Shown one piece after another: positions 1 through 9,070 of a stretch of DNA of 64,000 bases. The DNA is from Pseudomonas sp. B21-048 (GTDB taxonomy: Bacteria; Pseudomonadota; Gammaproteobacteria; Pseudomonadales; Pseudomonadaceae): positions 3,534,001 to 3,598,000 of the forward strand of contig NZ_CP087168.1 in assembly GCF_024748615.1 (NCBI RefSeq). Direction: 5' to 3'. Both the position numbers and the translations under genes were made by a program. How positions within the stretch are numbered: the first letter of the stretch is position 1; each line of letters opens with the position of its first letter. Below the pieces are notes generated by a model. The model was not told the DNA's origin. It worked only from the letters and a program-made list of their open reading frames with translations, and did not search any database.

Positions 1-173
1 TGCTCTTTCGAGGTCGGTGCATCCCACAGTAACGTGACTGAACATGTCTCAATCGATTCGACGCCACTGGAACGGTTGCGTCCTGCGCGCCGAGCTCGCC
101 TCCTTGTTTTGTGAGGTAGTGGAGCCTACGCTCGCCACTTGATACACACAAAGAATTGTTCTAGGTACATTCA

Positions 174-1496
174 ATGACGATGCCACGGTACAAAACCATT
201 GCTGACCAGGTAGCGGAAGACATTCGCAGCGGACGTTTGCGCCCTGGAACCCAACTCCCGACAGTACGCACATTGATGAACGAACATGGCATTGCGCTTG
301 CGACAGCAGCTCGCGTTTACCGCACGCTGGAATCGATGGGCCTGGTGGTGGGTGAAATGGGGCGTGGCACCTTTGTGCGCGACACATCCCTTCCACGCGA
401 CCTCGGTCTGCAACCGGCATCCGAAGCTGGAATAATTGACCTGACCTTCAATAATCCAGCGGTTCCCGGGCAAGCAGAGATGCTGAGGCAGGCACTGCGC
501 AGCATCGCATCGTCGGGCGATCTGGACGCCTTGTTGCGCAACGCCCCCCATGGCGGGCGTCCGCATGAACGAGAAATCGCTGCGAAACATCTTCGCAATC
601 GAGGGATTCGAGTCCCCGGATCGCAGGTGTTGATCGTCAATGGCGCGCAGCAAGGGCTGGCGCTCGCGATGATGGCGATGCTCAAGCCGGGCGACGTACT
701 CGCTGTCGACGCGCTCACTTATCCGGGCATCAAAGCGCTGGCCGTCGTCCATCGCATTGAGCTTCTGCCTATACCGTTGGCTGATGGCAAGACCAATCTC
801 GATGCGCTCGCGGCAAGTTGCAAGCGGCGTCCGGTACGCGCGTTTTATGCGATGCCAACCCTACACAATCCGCTGGGATCGATCATGCCGGCCGCCGAAC
901 GTAAGCGTTTGGTAGCGCTGGCCGAGGAACACGATTTTGCGCTGATCGAGGACGGCGCCTATGCGTTTCTAGCCGAGCCGGCGCCGAAGCCGTTGTTCAT
1001 GCTCGCACCGAATCGCACGATCTACGTTTCCGGCCTTTCCAAAAGCGTCGCCTCGGGCTTGCGAATCGGATTCATCGCAGCGCCTGTATCGCTCATCCCT
1101 GCGCTCGAGCAAGCCGTGCGAGCCTCCACATGGAGTTCGCCATCGATCACCGTCGAACTGGGGTGTCGCTGGATCGAAGAAGGCGTGGTGGATGACCTGG
1201 AAGAATTGAAGCGCAAAGACGCCGCGAATAGACAACGACTTGCCCGCCGCATTTTCGGCGGCATCAACCTGATCGCGCATCCAAACGCCTACTTCCTGTG
1301 GCTACCATTGCCCGAAGACATGCGGGCCGAGAGCATTGCTGCTGCATTGCGGCGCGACAACATTTTGGTCACGACAGCAGAGCCGTTTTCTGCTGCATCC
1401 CATGCGCCTAATGCGCTGCGCGTGGCGCTGGGATCGGTGCCTGTTGAAACGCTTGAACTCGCCCTGAAAAAAGTGAGAGTTGCCTGCGGCTATTAG
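174..1496 (+). CDS. MocR-type GntR/aminotransferase transcriptional regulator
   Basis: A 440-residue cytoplasmic regulator. Residues 1-70 form a GntR winged helix (SGRLRPGTQLPTVRTL, then ATAARVYRTLESMGL) and about 90-435 a fold-type I aminotransferase domain. The PLP-binding lysine is visible in SGLSKSVASGLRIGF, with NPLG and GAYAFLAE motifs nearby. Family knowledge: MocR proteins use PLP as an effector cofactor and usually control a neighbouring, often divergent, transport or metabolic gene. None is visible here within the window, because only 173 bp lie upstream. An ATG six bases downstream (codon 3) is an alternative start. It is a clear paralogue of the regulator at 13844-15175, with the same layout and an almost identical PLP motif. 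The target is not inferable. Confidence 0.9.
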   Translation: MTMPRYKTIADQVAEDIRSGRLRPGTQLPTVRTLMNEHGIALATAARVYRTLESMGLVVGEMGRGTFVRDTSLPRDLGLQPASEAGIIDLTFNNPAVPGQAEMLRQALRSIASSGDLDALLRNAPHGGRPHEREIAAKHLRNRGIRVPGSQVLIVNGAQQGLALAMMAMLKPGDVLAVDALTYPGIKALAVVHRIELLPIPLADGKTNLDALAASCKRRPVRAFYAMPTLHNPLGSIMPAAERKRLVALAEEHDFALIEDGAYAFLAEPAPKPLFMLAPNRTIYVSGLSKSVASGLRIGFIAAPVSLIPALEQAVRASTWSSPSITVELGCRWIEEGVVDDLEELKRKDAANRQRLARRIFGGINLIAHPNAYFLWLPLPEDMRAESIAAALRRDNILVTTAEPFSAASHAPNALRVALGSVPVETLELALKKVRVACGY

Positions 1497-2022
1497 TTTG
1501 AGTTTTCATACCATCACATGTCAGATTTCACTTGGCGCGGAGCAAATATCCGATCGTACCTCGTCGATGTTTTCAGCATGATTTTCTACAACCTAGTGGG
1601 CGAGCACTGCTATTTCGGGCCGGTTTTAGTCCGGGTTTCGCAGGTTGGTGGAATATCGCCCGTGTTGCACGGCGAATTGATCCCGTGGCTTCGCACTAGC
1701 GACGGTAGTAGCGGCGCCTGAACGGCTGTGACTTCAGTTGCGAAAACAGGGGTTGAGGTTTTCATCTGTGTTGCTGATGCCGAGCCCACCGCCGCGAACG
1801 CGAACAGGCCGAAGAGCACCATCCGTGGGTCATGGAGTTCGGCTTTCTCACAAAAAACCGCGAACAGAGTTAACGATGAAAGTTATGCGCGGCGGTTCGA
1901 ATGTGGGCTTTAATGTCCGTGCTTATAGGCAGCCACATTAGCTTCGATTCCGTACGAAGATGAATGCGCCTAACGGCGGGTTCAGGTTGCCATGCCCTTA
2001 TCCAATCAAGGAAGAAACGACA
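1497..2022. other. 526-bp stretch without a firm gene
   Basis: Between the MocR gene and the hydrolase. Apart from the doubtful small leftward frame at 1610-1822 it contains the AAGGAAG ribosome-binding site of the hydrolase at 2008-2014. No repeat, terminator or recognisable gene fragment was seen. Confidence 0.5.
1610..1822 (-). CDS. possible small secreted protein (unrecognised)
   Basis: A 70-codon frame starting VLFGLFAFAAVGSASA, which looks like the hydrophobic core and A-x-A end of a signal peptide, followed by about 50 polar residues with two cysteines. No convincing ribosome-binding site precedes the ATG and no family is recognised. It is the only frame between 1497 and 2022 with protein-like character; it could equally be chance or the remnant of a longer gene. 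Confidence 0.22.
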   Translation of the reverse strand: MVLFGLFAFAAVGSASATQMKTSTPVFATEVTAVQAPLLPSLVRSHGINSPCNTGDIPPTCETRTKTGPK

Positions 2023-3075
2023 TTGAAAATAGCTTTCGGCGCCCTATTGTTGACCTGGCTGACGACTCTCGCACTCGCTGACGAGAACCCTGTCGGCTTC
2101 CAATCTTCCACACTGCCGGACTCGCACAATGACCGCTCACTGGAGATGGTCGTCTGGTACCCCAGTGCAACGACCGCAGCCACGCAATTGATCGGCGATG
2201 ATGCGGCGTTTGTCGGTGCTTCCGCCGTTCGTGACGCGCCCCCCGCTGGTGGCAAGCATCCATTGCTGGTGCTCTCCCACGGATACAGGGGGAACTGGAG
2301 CAACCAGATCTGGCTTGCCAGTGCTCTGGCCCATCGGGGTTACATCGTCGCCGCAATCAATCACCCTGGCACCACGACCCATGACCGTAGCCCTAAGGCA
2401 GCGGCGCAGTTGTGGCAGCGGCCCGTTGATGTGCGCCGAGTCATTGATGCGGTCACGACTCAACCTGAAAAATTCGGCTTGGTCGCCAATGGCCGAATTG
2501 CAGTAGTGGGCCATTCACTCGGCGGCTGGACCGCCCTGGAGATCGCCGGCGCTCGTTTCGATCCAGACCGCTTCGCCCATGACTGCAAAGCCCACCCGCA
2601 GTTATCAAGTTGCACCATCTATGGAAAGATGAGCCCCGCAAGCACCTCAGAATCAAAGGCCGCGTTAGCCGCCGATTTGCGCGATAAACGCGTCACTGCT
2701 GTGGTTACATTGGACCTGGGCCTTTCACGGGGCCTGACCGATGGAAGCCTGGCCGCGCTGCCGGTACCAGCGCTGGTGATCGCCGCCGGCGTACCGTCGC
2801 GCGAGCTTCCCGCTGAGTTGGAGTCTGCCAACCTGGCCAAACGCCTGCCTGCGGCGTCAAGCCGTTACGTCGAAATCAGCGACGCCAGCCATTTCAGCTT
2901 CTTGTCGGTGTGCAAACCTGGCGCGCAGGAAATGCTGGAAGAAGACGTACCAGGCGATGGCATCATTTGCCAGGATGGCGACAGCGCTCGCCCGCGCGAG
3001 GTGATTCAACAGCAGATTGCATCGTTGATAGCAGAGTTTCTTCAGTCTTCTATTTACGAAGAGGACAGTTTGTAA
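2023..3075 (+). CDS. secreted alpha/beta hydrolase (dienelactone-hydrolase/PAF-acetylhydrolase-like)
   Basis: A 350-residue protein when started at the TTG at 2023, which has AAGGAAG eight bases upstream and gives a clean signal peptide (KIAFGALLLTWLTTLALA). The frame is open further upstream to an ATG at 1960, but that would bury the signal. After cleavage comes an alpha/beta-hydrolase fold: VLSHGYRGNW as oxyanion strand, nucleophile serine in GHSLGGW, and a C-terminal histidine in DASHFSF. The family cleaves ester bonds of small or lipid substrates; the substrate is not inferable. Probably periplasmic. It ends just before a mobile-element patch. Hydrolase call confident, substrate unknown. 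Confidence 0.8.
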   Translation: MKIAFGALLLTWLTTLALADENPVGFQSSTLPDSHNDRSLEMVVWYPSATTAATQLIGDDAAFVGASAVRDAPPAGGKHPLLVLSHGYRGNWSNQIWLASALAHRGYIVAAINHPGTTTHDRSPKAAAQLWQRPVDVRRVIDAVTTQPEKFGLVANGRIAVVGHSLGGWTALEIAGARFDPDRFAHDCKAHPQLSSCTIYGKMSPASTSESKAALAADLRDKRVTAVVTLDLGLSRGLTDGSLAALPVPALVIAAGVPSRELPAELESANLAKRLPAASSRYVEISDASHFSFLSVCKPGAQEMLEEDVPGDGIICQDGDSARPREVIQQQIASLIAEFLQSSIYEEDSL

Positions 3076-3472
3076 GCTCGTGTTACGGCTGTATGTTGTA
3101 AGACTTTCGAGCGGTGAGGTTCTGCCAGCTTATAACTCTATGCGTTCATACCTCTCCCAAAGTTGGCTCATGAGTGATGAATGGGTGTATCAGTGGGGGC
3201 ATTGGTGGAACTGTAATGCGATAAAGTTTGCTAAGGGAGAAATCGCCATGTATTGGCGTTTGTGCTTTGGGCTTTCCAGAAGTCGTGTGTATTCGCCTTA
3301 CGCAACAAGCCCACGTCGCAAACCACTCATACAGACACTTCTTCGAGGTATTGGGCGGGTCATGGCGCTACCCCCGCTTGTGACAGCTCAATTCTGGTTG
3401 GCTATCTGGTCTGGGCTGTTTGTGATGGATCGCGATGACAGGCTCAGCTTCAGGTGTCTGTGGAGAGGTGAA
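3076..3472. other. 397-bp stretch without a recognisable gene
   Basis: Lies between the hydrolase stop and the left end of the truncated IS. An open frame of about 139 codons crosses it (3080-3499), but it has no ribosome-binding site, no domain character, and runs into the IS terminal repeat, so I do not call it. Confidence 0.5.
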
Positions 3473-4449
3473 AGGCAGCTTCTGGTCCAGTGTGTGTAAA
3501 AACGCCTTCGCGAACCCTTGCTATGATTTCTGAGGATTTCATCGCAGGGATCGCCCATGAAGCGCTTTATCCAAGGTGAACATCGAGGCCAAGGCACCTT
3601 ACTTCCCGAGAGTCTCGACGACTACGTCAGCGATACCAATCCGGTGCGCGTAGTCGACGTCTTCGTCGACGAACTAGACCTGGTCAATCTGGGTTTTGAA
3701 GGTGCGATCCCAGCCGATACTGGCCGGCCGGCTTACCACCCCGCGATCTTGCTAAAGATATACATCTACGGCTATCTCAACCGCATCCAGTCAAGCCGGC
3801 GGTTGGAACGAGAAGCTCAACGCAACGTCGAACTGATGTGGTTGACCGGACGTTTGATGCCGGACTTCAAGACCATTGCCAACTTCCGAAAAGACAACAG
3901 CAAGGCCATCCGGGGCGTCTGTCGCCAGTTCGTTGTGCTGTGTCAGCAGTTGGGATTATTCGGAGAAAATCTGGTCGCCATCGATGGCAGTAAATTCAAA
4001 GCAGTCAACAACCGCGACCGCAATTTCACCAGCGCCAAACTGAAGCGGCGAATGGAAGAAATTGAATCGAGTATCAGCCGCTACCTGACGGCACTCGATG
4101 CTGCCGATCGGCAAGAACCCATAGCTTCCGAGCCCAGTGCCGTGCGGCTGGAAGAGAAAATCGCCAAGCTCAAAACTCAAATGAAAGAGCTTCAGGCGAT
4201 CGAAATCCAGCTCAATGAATCGCCGGATAAACAGGTCTCACTGACCGATCCAGACGCCCGTTCCATGATGACGCGCGGCACGGGAATCGTCGGCTACAAC
4301 GTGCAGACAGCGGTCGATACCCAGCACCATTTGATCGTTGCGCATGAGGTGACTAACGTCGGTTCCGACCACGATCAACTCAACTCGATGGCCAAGCAGG
4401 CCCGCGAGGCGATGGCGTCAGATACGTTGTCGGTGGTGGCTGACCGAGG
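3473..4449 (+). mobile_element. IS1182-type element, 3' truncated (copy 1)
   Basis: The left terminal repeat (ggcagctt near 3474, then tgtgtaaaaacg) matches the left end of the second copy at 52306. From there to 4449 the two are nearly identical. After gaccgagg at about 4449 the match stops abruptly and integrase-derived sequence begins, so the right third of the element and its terminal repeat are missing. The copy lies in the same orientation as copy 2, 48.8 kb away. Confidence 0.85.
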
Positions 4450-4498
4450 CCAACCATGTACGGTACCCACACGCTACGGAGAACCAAGGTATCGCTAA
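3557..4498 (+). pseudogene. IS1182-type transposase, C-terminally truncated
   Basis: Starts MKRFIQGEHRGQGTLLPESL and keeps the N-terminal DDE-transposase region (GRPAYHPAILLKIYIYGYL, MPDFKTIANFRKDN, AIDGSKFKAVNN). Residues 1-297 follow the family and copy 2. The last 16 residues (QPCTVPTRYGEPRYR) are read out of frame through an integrase fragment. In copy 2 the protein continues for about 190 more residues, including the final acidic and HPFG-containing region. Hence non-functional alone. Unlike copy 2 its N-terminus is not frameshifted. Confidence 0.85.
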
Positions 4499-4629
4499 TC
4501 TATCGCAGGACGAAGAACCTGAGAGCAGTACGACTCCTGCTTGGCCGTACGAAGCTCGAATGTACCGTCAGATACCTGGGGATCGAGGTCGATGACGCCC
4601 TGGAAATGGCGGAACAGACGGACGTCTGA
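4450..4629 (+). pseudogene. tyrosine recombinase/integrase, C-terminal fragment
   Basis: Fifty-nine codons ending at TGA 4627-4629, directly abutting the truncated IS. Read from 4450 the frame gives YGTHTLRRTK, then LIYRRTKNLRAVRLLLG, then TVRYLGIEVDDALEMAEQT. This is the tail of phage-like tyrosine recombinases: the HxxR box (HTLRR) and the nucleophile tyrosine (VRYLGI) are both present. The usual GHTK box reads GRTK, so one active-site histidine has been lost. No start codon or N-terminal domain remains. Probably the residue of an integrative element whose front was removed when the IS lost its right end. Confidence 0.82.
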
Positions 4630-4841
4630 CCACCCACTGCAACGGTCGAGGCTAGACCGTCGCAGTCTCTTGCCCGGCTCGAGATCGGGCAATGCCATAT
4701 GACCAGAAGGAAGGATTTGTTCAAGCATTGCTTGGCGAGGCACCAATCGCTGCAGATCTTCCATCGTGACGTTCCAGCTTTCCAGGCGTCTATAACTTTG
4801 TAGCCAAGGTTGGCTCTCATCCTGAAAGAGGGAGAACTTTT

Positions 4842-6038
4842 ATGATCATTAAACCGCGCGTTCGCGGCTTTGTCTGTGTGACTACCCATCCCACTGGCTG
4901 CGAAGCCAACGTCAAGAATCAGATCGATTACGTTACTACGAAAGGATTGATCACCGGGGGGCCAAAGAGCGTACTCGTGATCGGTGCATCGACCGGATAC
5001 GGACTTGCTGCACGGATAACGGCAGCTTTTGGTTGTGGCGCCAATACTCTCGGTGTGTTTTTCGAACGTGAAGGCGATGAGGGCAAGCTCGGCACCGCCG
5101 GCTGGTACAACACAGCGGCCTTTCACACGTTTGCCGAGTCCGACGGCCTCTACGCCAAGAGCATCAATGGCGATGCTTTTTCCGATGAGATCAAACAGAA
5201 GACTATCGACGTTATCAAGCGCGACTTCGGGAAGGTCGACCTGGTTGTTTACAGTCTTGCCGCGCCGCGCCGGACACACCCCAAGACGGGTGAAGTATTC
5301 AGTTCTACCCTCAAGCCGCTCGACAAGGCCGTGACCTTGCGGGGCCTGGATACTGATAAGGAAGTGGTCAAGGACACCACGCTACAACCCGCGACCCAAA
5401 GCGAAATCGATGGCACGGTGGCCGTGATGGGCGGCGAAGACTGGCAGATGTGGATCGATGCCCTGCACGAAGCGGGTGTTTTGGCTGATGGGGCGAAAAC
5501 GACCGCGTTCACTTACCTGGGCGAAAAACTGACTCATGACATCTACTGGAATGGCTCCATTGGTGTGGCCAAGAAGGACCTGGATCAGAAAGTCCTTGGT
5601 ATCCGTGAACGGTTGGCTGTGCTGGGGGGCGATGCGCGGGTCTCGGTATTAAAAGCGGTGGTTACCCAGGCAAGTTCCGCTATCCCGATCATGCCGCTGT
5701 ACCTGTCATTGTTGTTCAAAGTCATGAAGGCGCAGGGCACACACGAGGGGTGTATCGAGCAGGTCTACGCGCTCTACAAAGACAGCTTGTACGGCCATTC
5801 TCCAGTTATGGATCAAGAGGGTCGCCTGCGCGCGGACTACAAGGAGCTCGCTCCCGAAATCCAGAATCGCGTCAAGCAACTCTGGGATCAGGTCAGTAAT
5901 GACAACCTTTATGAACTTACTGACTTTTTCGGTTACAAGACGGAGTTCCTGCGTCTCTTCGGTTTCGGGATCGAAGGGGTGGACTACGAGGCTGAGGTCG
6001 ATCCGGACGTCAAGATCTCCAACCTGGTTCAGGCTTAG
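4842..6038 (+). CDS. fabV: trans-2-enoyl-ACP/CoA reductase FabV
   Basis: A 398-residue cytoplasmic enzyme that reduces the enoyl double bond with NADH in the last step of each fatty-acid elongation round. Diagnostic features: N-terminal [20 protein letters not shown], dinucleotide loop [12 protein letters not shown] near residues 49-60, and a Y-x8-K active site ([11 protein letters not shown]) with the longer spacing that separates FabV from FabI. Length equals the family norm. FabV enzymes are known to be refractory to triclosan. A GAGGGAGA ribosome-binding site precedes the ATG. It sits between an integrase remnant and an IS, so it may be an acquired or relocated copy. Confidence 0.95.
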   Translation: MIIKPRVRGFVCVTTHPTGCEANVKNQIDYVTTKGLITGGPKSVLVIGASTGYGLAARITAAFGCGANTLGVFFEREGDEGKLGTAGWYNTAAFHTFAESDGLYAKSINGDAFSDEIKQKTIDVIKRDFGKVDLVVYSLAAPRRTHPKTGEVFSSTLKPLDKAVTLRGLDTDKEVVKDTTLQPATQSEIDGTVAVMGGEDWQMWIDALHEAGVLADGAKTTAFTYLGEKLTHDIYWNGSIGVAKKDLDQKVLGIRERLAVLGGDARVSVLKAVVTQASSAIPIMPLYLSLLFKVMKAQGTHEGCIEQVYALYKDSLYGHSPVMDQEGRLRADYKELAPEIQNRVKQLWDQVSNDNLYELTDFFGYKTEFLRLFGFGIEGVDYEAEVDPDVKISNLVQA

Positions 6039-6105
6039 GTCGCAAGTGTGGAAAGCTGCCTCGACGCCTCTGAGGCAGCTGCTGTCGTGGAGGGGCTGTA
6101 AATGG

Positions 6106-6154
6106 ATGTCTGCTTCTGGCCGAAAGCGTCGTTCGTGAGCGGCAGCAATCAGCC
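6106..6154. repeat. left half of a dispersed palindrome interrupted by an IS
   Basis: The sequence tgtctgcttctggcc here is the inverted partner of agccagaaacggaca at 7764-7778 on the other side of the IS. Joined, the halves make a stem-loop of the same type as the intact one at 46610-46652. Confidence 0.6.
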
Positions 6155-7763
6155 GATTCTGTTGAAAAAGTAGCTCCCCTGACTGGCCTCCGGCAAAATC
6201 TCTTCATTGGCCGGAGGGGGATCACACAGCATGATGGGACAGTTATCGAGTGGGCAGGAGCGACTGTTTTACTCGTTCAACCTTGAAGATCACATCCCAG
6301 CGAATCACCTTCTGCGCAGCATTGATCGGTGTCTCGATCTGAGCGACCTGCGCCATTACCTCGCCGATTTCTATAGCCCGATTGGGCGTCCGTCGATTGA
6401 TCCCGAACTGATGATTCGCATGCTGATCGTGGGCTATTGCTACGGCATTCGCTCAGAGCGGCGGTTGTGCGAAGAGGCCCATTTGAACCTGGCGTATCGC
6501 TGGTTCTGCCGGTTGAGCCTTGAAGATGAAGTACCCAATCACTCGACGTTTTCCAAAAATCGACACGGCCGTTTTCGGGACAGTGATCTGTTTCGCTGGT
6601 TGTTCAATGAAGTGCTGCGTCGCTGCATGGACGCCGGTCTGGTCAAGGGCGAAGGCTTTGCCGTGGACGCCAGCATTATCAAAGCAGATGCGAGTCGGCA
6701 GCGCGGCGTACCGGGAGATGAACAGGTCAACTGGAGCGATCCATCCCTGAGCACTCGCGCCGTGCGTGAGTACCTTGAAGGCCTCGATGAAGAGGCTCTG
6801 GCCGAAACGCTATCGAAGCGCCTATCGCTGACGGATCCTCAGGCCCGCTGGACCGCTGCTCCAGGAGGCCCAGCGTTCTTCGCCTATTCCACGAATTATC
6901 TGATCGATACCGAGCACGGCGTGATCATGGATGTGGAACCCACACCGGCTCATCGAACCGCAGAAGTCGAGAGCACCAAGACGATGATCGATCGGGTCGA
7001 AGCGCAGTTCGACATCAAACCGGAGCGCCTCATTGGCGACACCGCTTACGGTACCGCGCCGATGCTGGCCTGGATGGTGGAGGAAAAATACATCGAGCCA
7101 CATGTGCCGGTGTGGGACAAAACTGAGCGCAAGAACGACAGCTTTTCGAGTAACGATTTCCACTGGAATGAAGAGGCCGAGGAATACCGCTGCCCGACCG
7201 GCAACCCATTGCGCAGCGAATGGCGAGCCTTCAAGAATGAGCGTTCACACGTCACCAAAGCCAACACCATCATCTTCCGATCCCGGCAGACCGACTGCGC
7301 TACGTGTCCGATGAAAGCCAAGTGCTGCCCGAACACTGCGTTCCGCAAGATCGCTCGCAGCGTCCATGAAGCCGCTCGCGATGTGGCTCGGCGCATTGCA
7401 GCAACGCCGGCATATCAGCGCTCTCGCCACGAACGTAAAAAGGTCGAAATGTTGTTTGCCCACCTCAAGCGCATCCTGAAATTGGATCGCCTGCGGCTAC
7501 GTGGCATGAGTGGCGCGACGGATGAATTCACGCTGGCCGCTGCGGTGCAGAACCTGCGACGGCTGGCCAAATTTTCATCTCAAGGGCCACCAGTCACGGG
7601 ATAGGTGCGCCTGCACCAAGCAAAAAACCTCAAATTAACCCAATAACAGAGCAGCAAAGGTCACCGAAGGGCCGAAAAACCACTCAATGTGGTGAGTAGG
7701 TTCTCCGGTGGTGGTCGTGCCTGGGTTCAGGCGATCTGAAAATCCGACTTTTTCAACAGAATC
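6155..7763 (+). mobile_element. complete IS1182-type element (second type)
   Basis: Bounded by perfect 17-bp inverted repeats, gattctgttgaaaaagt at 6155-6171 and its reverse complement at 7747-7763, with AGCC directly repeated outside both ends (6151-6154 and 7764-7767), consistent with a 4-bp target duplication. Total 1609 bp with a single transposase gene. It differs in ends and protein from the element at 3473 and 52306. Confidence 0.85.
6231..7604 (+). CDS. IS1182 family transposase, apparently intact
   Basis: The frame is open from 6207, but the likely start is the ATG at 6231 (MMGQLSSGQERLFYSFNLED), preceded by ggccggaggggg; this gives 457 residues. N-terminal region LRSIDRCLDLSDL and GRPSIDPELMIRMLIVGY is typical of IS1182 DDE transposases. 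Further on: VPNHSTFSKNRHGRF, GFAVDASIIKADASR, a cysteine-rich patch (DCATCPMKAKCC) and a C-terminal VEMLFAHLKRILKLDRLRLRG with the last catalytic glutamate. No frameshift seen, so the element may be active. Confidence 0.88.
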   Translation: MMGQLSSGQERLFYSFNLEDHIPANHLLRSIDRCLDLSDLRHYLADFYSPIGRPSIDPELMIRMLIVGYCYGIRSERRLCEEAHLNLAYRWFCRLSLEDEVPNHSTFSKNRHGRFRDSDLFRWLFNEVLRRCMDAGLVKGEGFAVDASIIKADASRQRGVPGDEQVNWSDPSLSTRAVREYLEGLDEEALAETLSKRLSLTDPQARWTAAPGGPAFFAYSTNYLIDTEHGVIMDVEPTPAHRTAEVESTKTMIDRVEAQFDIKPERLIGDTAYGTAPMLAWMVEEKYIEPHVPVWDKTERKNDSFSSNDFHWNEEAEEYRCPTGNPLRSEWRAFKNERSHVTKANTIIFRSRQTDCATCPMKAKCCPNTAFRKIARSVHEAARDVARRIAATPAYQRSRHERKKVEMLFAHLKRILKLDRLRLRGMSGATDEFTLAAAVQNLRRLAKFSSQGPPVTG

Positions 7764-7822
7764 AGCCAGAAACGGACACTCGAACGCATCACCTGATCGG
7801 CTATTTTTGTAGGGCGAAGCGG

Positions 7823-8392
7823 TTACCCGTGTTCCGCTGCCAACAATGACCTGAACTGCGAAACGATCTCTGAAGAGAGTCCGGCAGCTTCGAACACGGC
7901 GCAGGTAAAGCTAACGGGTGCAGGGCCTGGAGCAGTTATGATGCGGTCGGCAACCACAGCTACTTGGCTGCTTCGATAAAGCGTGGTGCCTTCATAACCT
8001 ACGGCATTCTGTTGTAAGAAGTCAGCGCTGTTCGAGGTATGAAAAACCGAGTCGAGAAGCCCGGCCCTCGCGAGTGCCAGTGTTCCCCCACAGATACCGG
8101 CAATTGTCGCTCCACTTGAACGACTAGCATGAAGAAAGTCCCGAATGTCCGGTGCATCTGCATGCTCCCAAATCATTCCACCGATGACGACAACAACGTC
8201 GGGCTTCCAGTCCAGGCATTGTTGCAAGTTGCTATCCACAGTTACAGCCAATCCACCCTGCGAGCGGAACTGCCCCGTAGCAGAGGCAAAAAACCTGACG
8301 TCGATCCCGTAAAACGGGGACGCGGTCCCTGCAATGAAAGCGTATTCCCAGTCCGCAAAACCGGGTGTCAGTATCAAGCCCACGCGTGCCAT
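7823..8392 (-). CDS. DJ-1/PfpI family protein
   Basis: A 189-residue cytoplasmic protein with the DJ-1/PfpI class I glutamine-amidotransferase-like fold. It begins MARVGLILTPGFADWEYAF with the conserved early acidic residue, has VVVIGG in the middle and the nucleophile elbow AGICGGTLALA carrying the reactive cysteine. Members include putative glyoxalases, deglycases, chaperones and amidases, and sequence alone does not separate them. It lies 91 bp downstream of the leftward cupin gene, possibly co-transcribed. Confidence 0.8.
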   Translation of the reverse strand: MARVGLILTPGFADWEYAFIAGTASPFYGIDVRFFASATGQFRSQGGLAVTVDSNLQQCLDWKPDVVVVIGGMIWEHADAPDIRDFLHASRSSGATIAGICGGTLALARAGLLDSVFHTSNSADFLQQNAVGYEGTTLYRSSQVAVVADRIITAPGPAPVSFTCAVFEAAGLSSEIVSQFRSLLAAEHG

Positions 8393-8483
8393 CAGTTAGA
8401 ATCCTCCATGAAAACGACCAACATAAAGCGATAACAAATAGATCTCAACAGCTGCTTTGGATCGATAGCGGTCAATTCCAGCG

Positions 8484-8813
8484 TTAATCCACTACGAACA
8501 ACTTGGCACCCGTCGTGCTGAAAGATCGATGCCCCTCAGCGTTGCTGCCCACCTGATAGCTCATCCCCGCGGTGAGTGTGACCTGACGACCATCCTCCAA
8601 CTCCGTGTGCAACTCGCCTTCCAGGCACAACAGGATATGACCTCTCCAGCACCAGTGATCGGCCAGATAGCCAGGACTGTATTCAACCATCCGCACACGC
8701 GTCGAACCGAACTGGCAGGTTCGCCAATAGGCGGTACCCGTCTGTCCAACATACTCCAGAGGTTCGACAGTCGACCAATCGGTCGTACCAAAGGGAACAT
8801 CGGTTAGGTACAT
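8484..8813 (-). CDS. DHCW-motif cupin protein
   Basis: A 109-residue single-domain cupin. The start at 8813 (MYLTDVPFGTTDWSTVEP) has GAGG five bases upstream; the frame is open for 26 more codons, but those lack family character. The diagnostic DHWCW appears mid-protein followed by RGHILLCLEGELHTELEDG, the first cupin strand pair, and GMSYQVGSNAEGHRS the second. DHCW cupins are small beta-barrel proteins of unknown function. It lies between a truncated pseI fragment and the DJ-1 gene. Confidence 0.8.
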   Translation of the reverse strand: MYLTDVPFGTTDWSTVEPLEYVGQTGTAYWRTCQFGSTRVRMVEYSPGYLADHWCWRGHILLCLEGELHTELEDGRQVTLTAGMSYQVGSNAEGHRSFSTTGAKLFVVD

Positions 8814-8823
8814 GGTTGCCTCA

Positions 8824-9063
8824 TCAATGAAAGGGTGTCTGTGGACCGTACCCATCCAGTGATCTTTTCGATAGACACAGATTCCCCGCATTTATGAGAT
8901 ACAGGCGCCCGCTCAAGCGTGAAAGCCAGAGGAAGCTCTCGGCAAGCGCTGCCTTGATGGAGTGTTTAGCCCGCTCTATGGAACCGTTATGATTAGCAGA
9001 CAGCTCAGCGATAATACAAGGGGGTGTAGCTTCGCCAATCTCTCTATTGTCAATTTTGATCAT
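8824..9063 (-). pseudogene. pseI: pseI/neuB-like sialic-acid-type synthase, N-terminal fragment
   Basis: The first roughly 40 codons (MIKIDNREIGEATPP, CIIAELSANHNGSIERAK) carry the AELSxNHxG signature that opens pseudaminic/sialic acid synthases, enzymes that condense phosphoenolpyruvate with a 6-carbon amino sugar. At about 8937 homology ends and 36 unrelated codons follow to a stop. A full protein is about 350 residues, so about 90 percent is gone. The start lies seven bases after the formyltransferase stop, as expected in a flagellin- or O-antigen-glycosylation operon. Clearly broken. Confidence 0.8.
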
Positions 9064-9070
9064 ATAACAC

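Noticed and set aside
3080..3499. 139-codon frame between the hydrolase and the truncated IS
   Set aside because: No ribosome-binding site or domain; runs into the IS terminal repeat.
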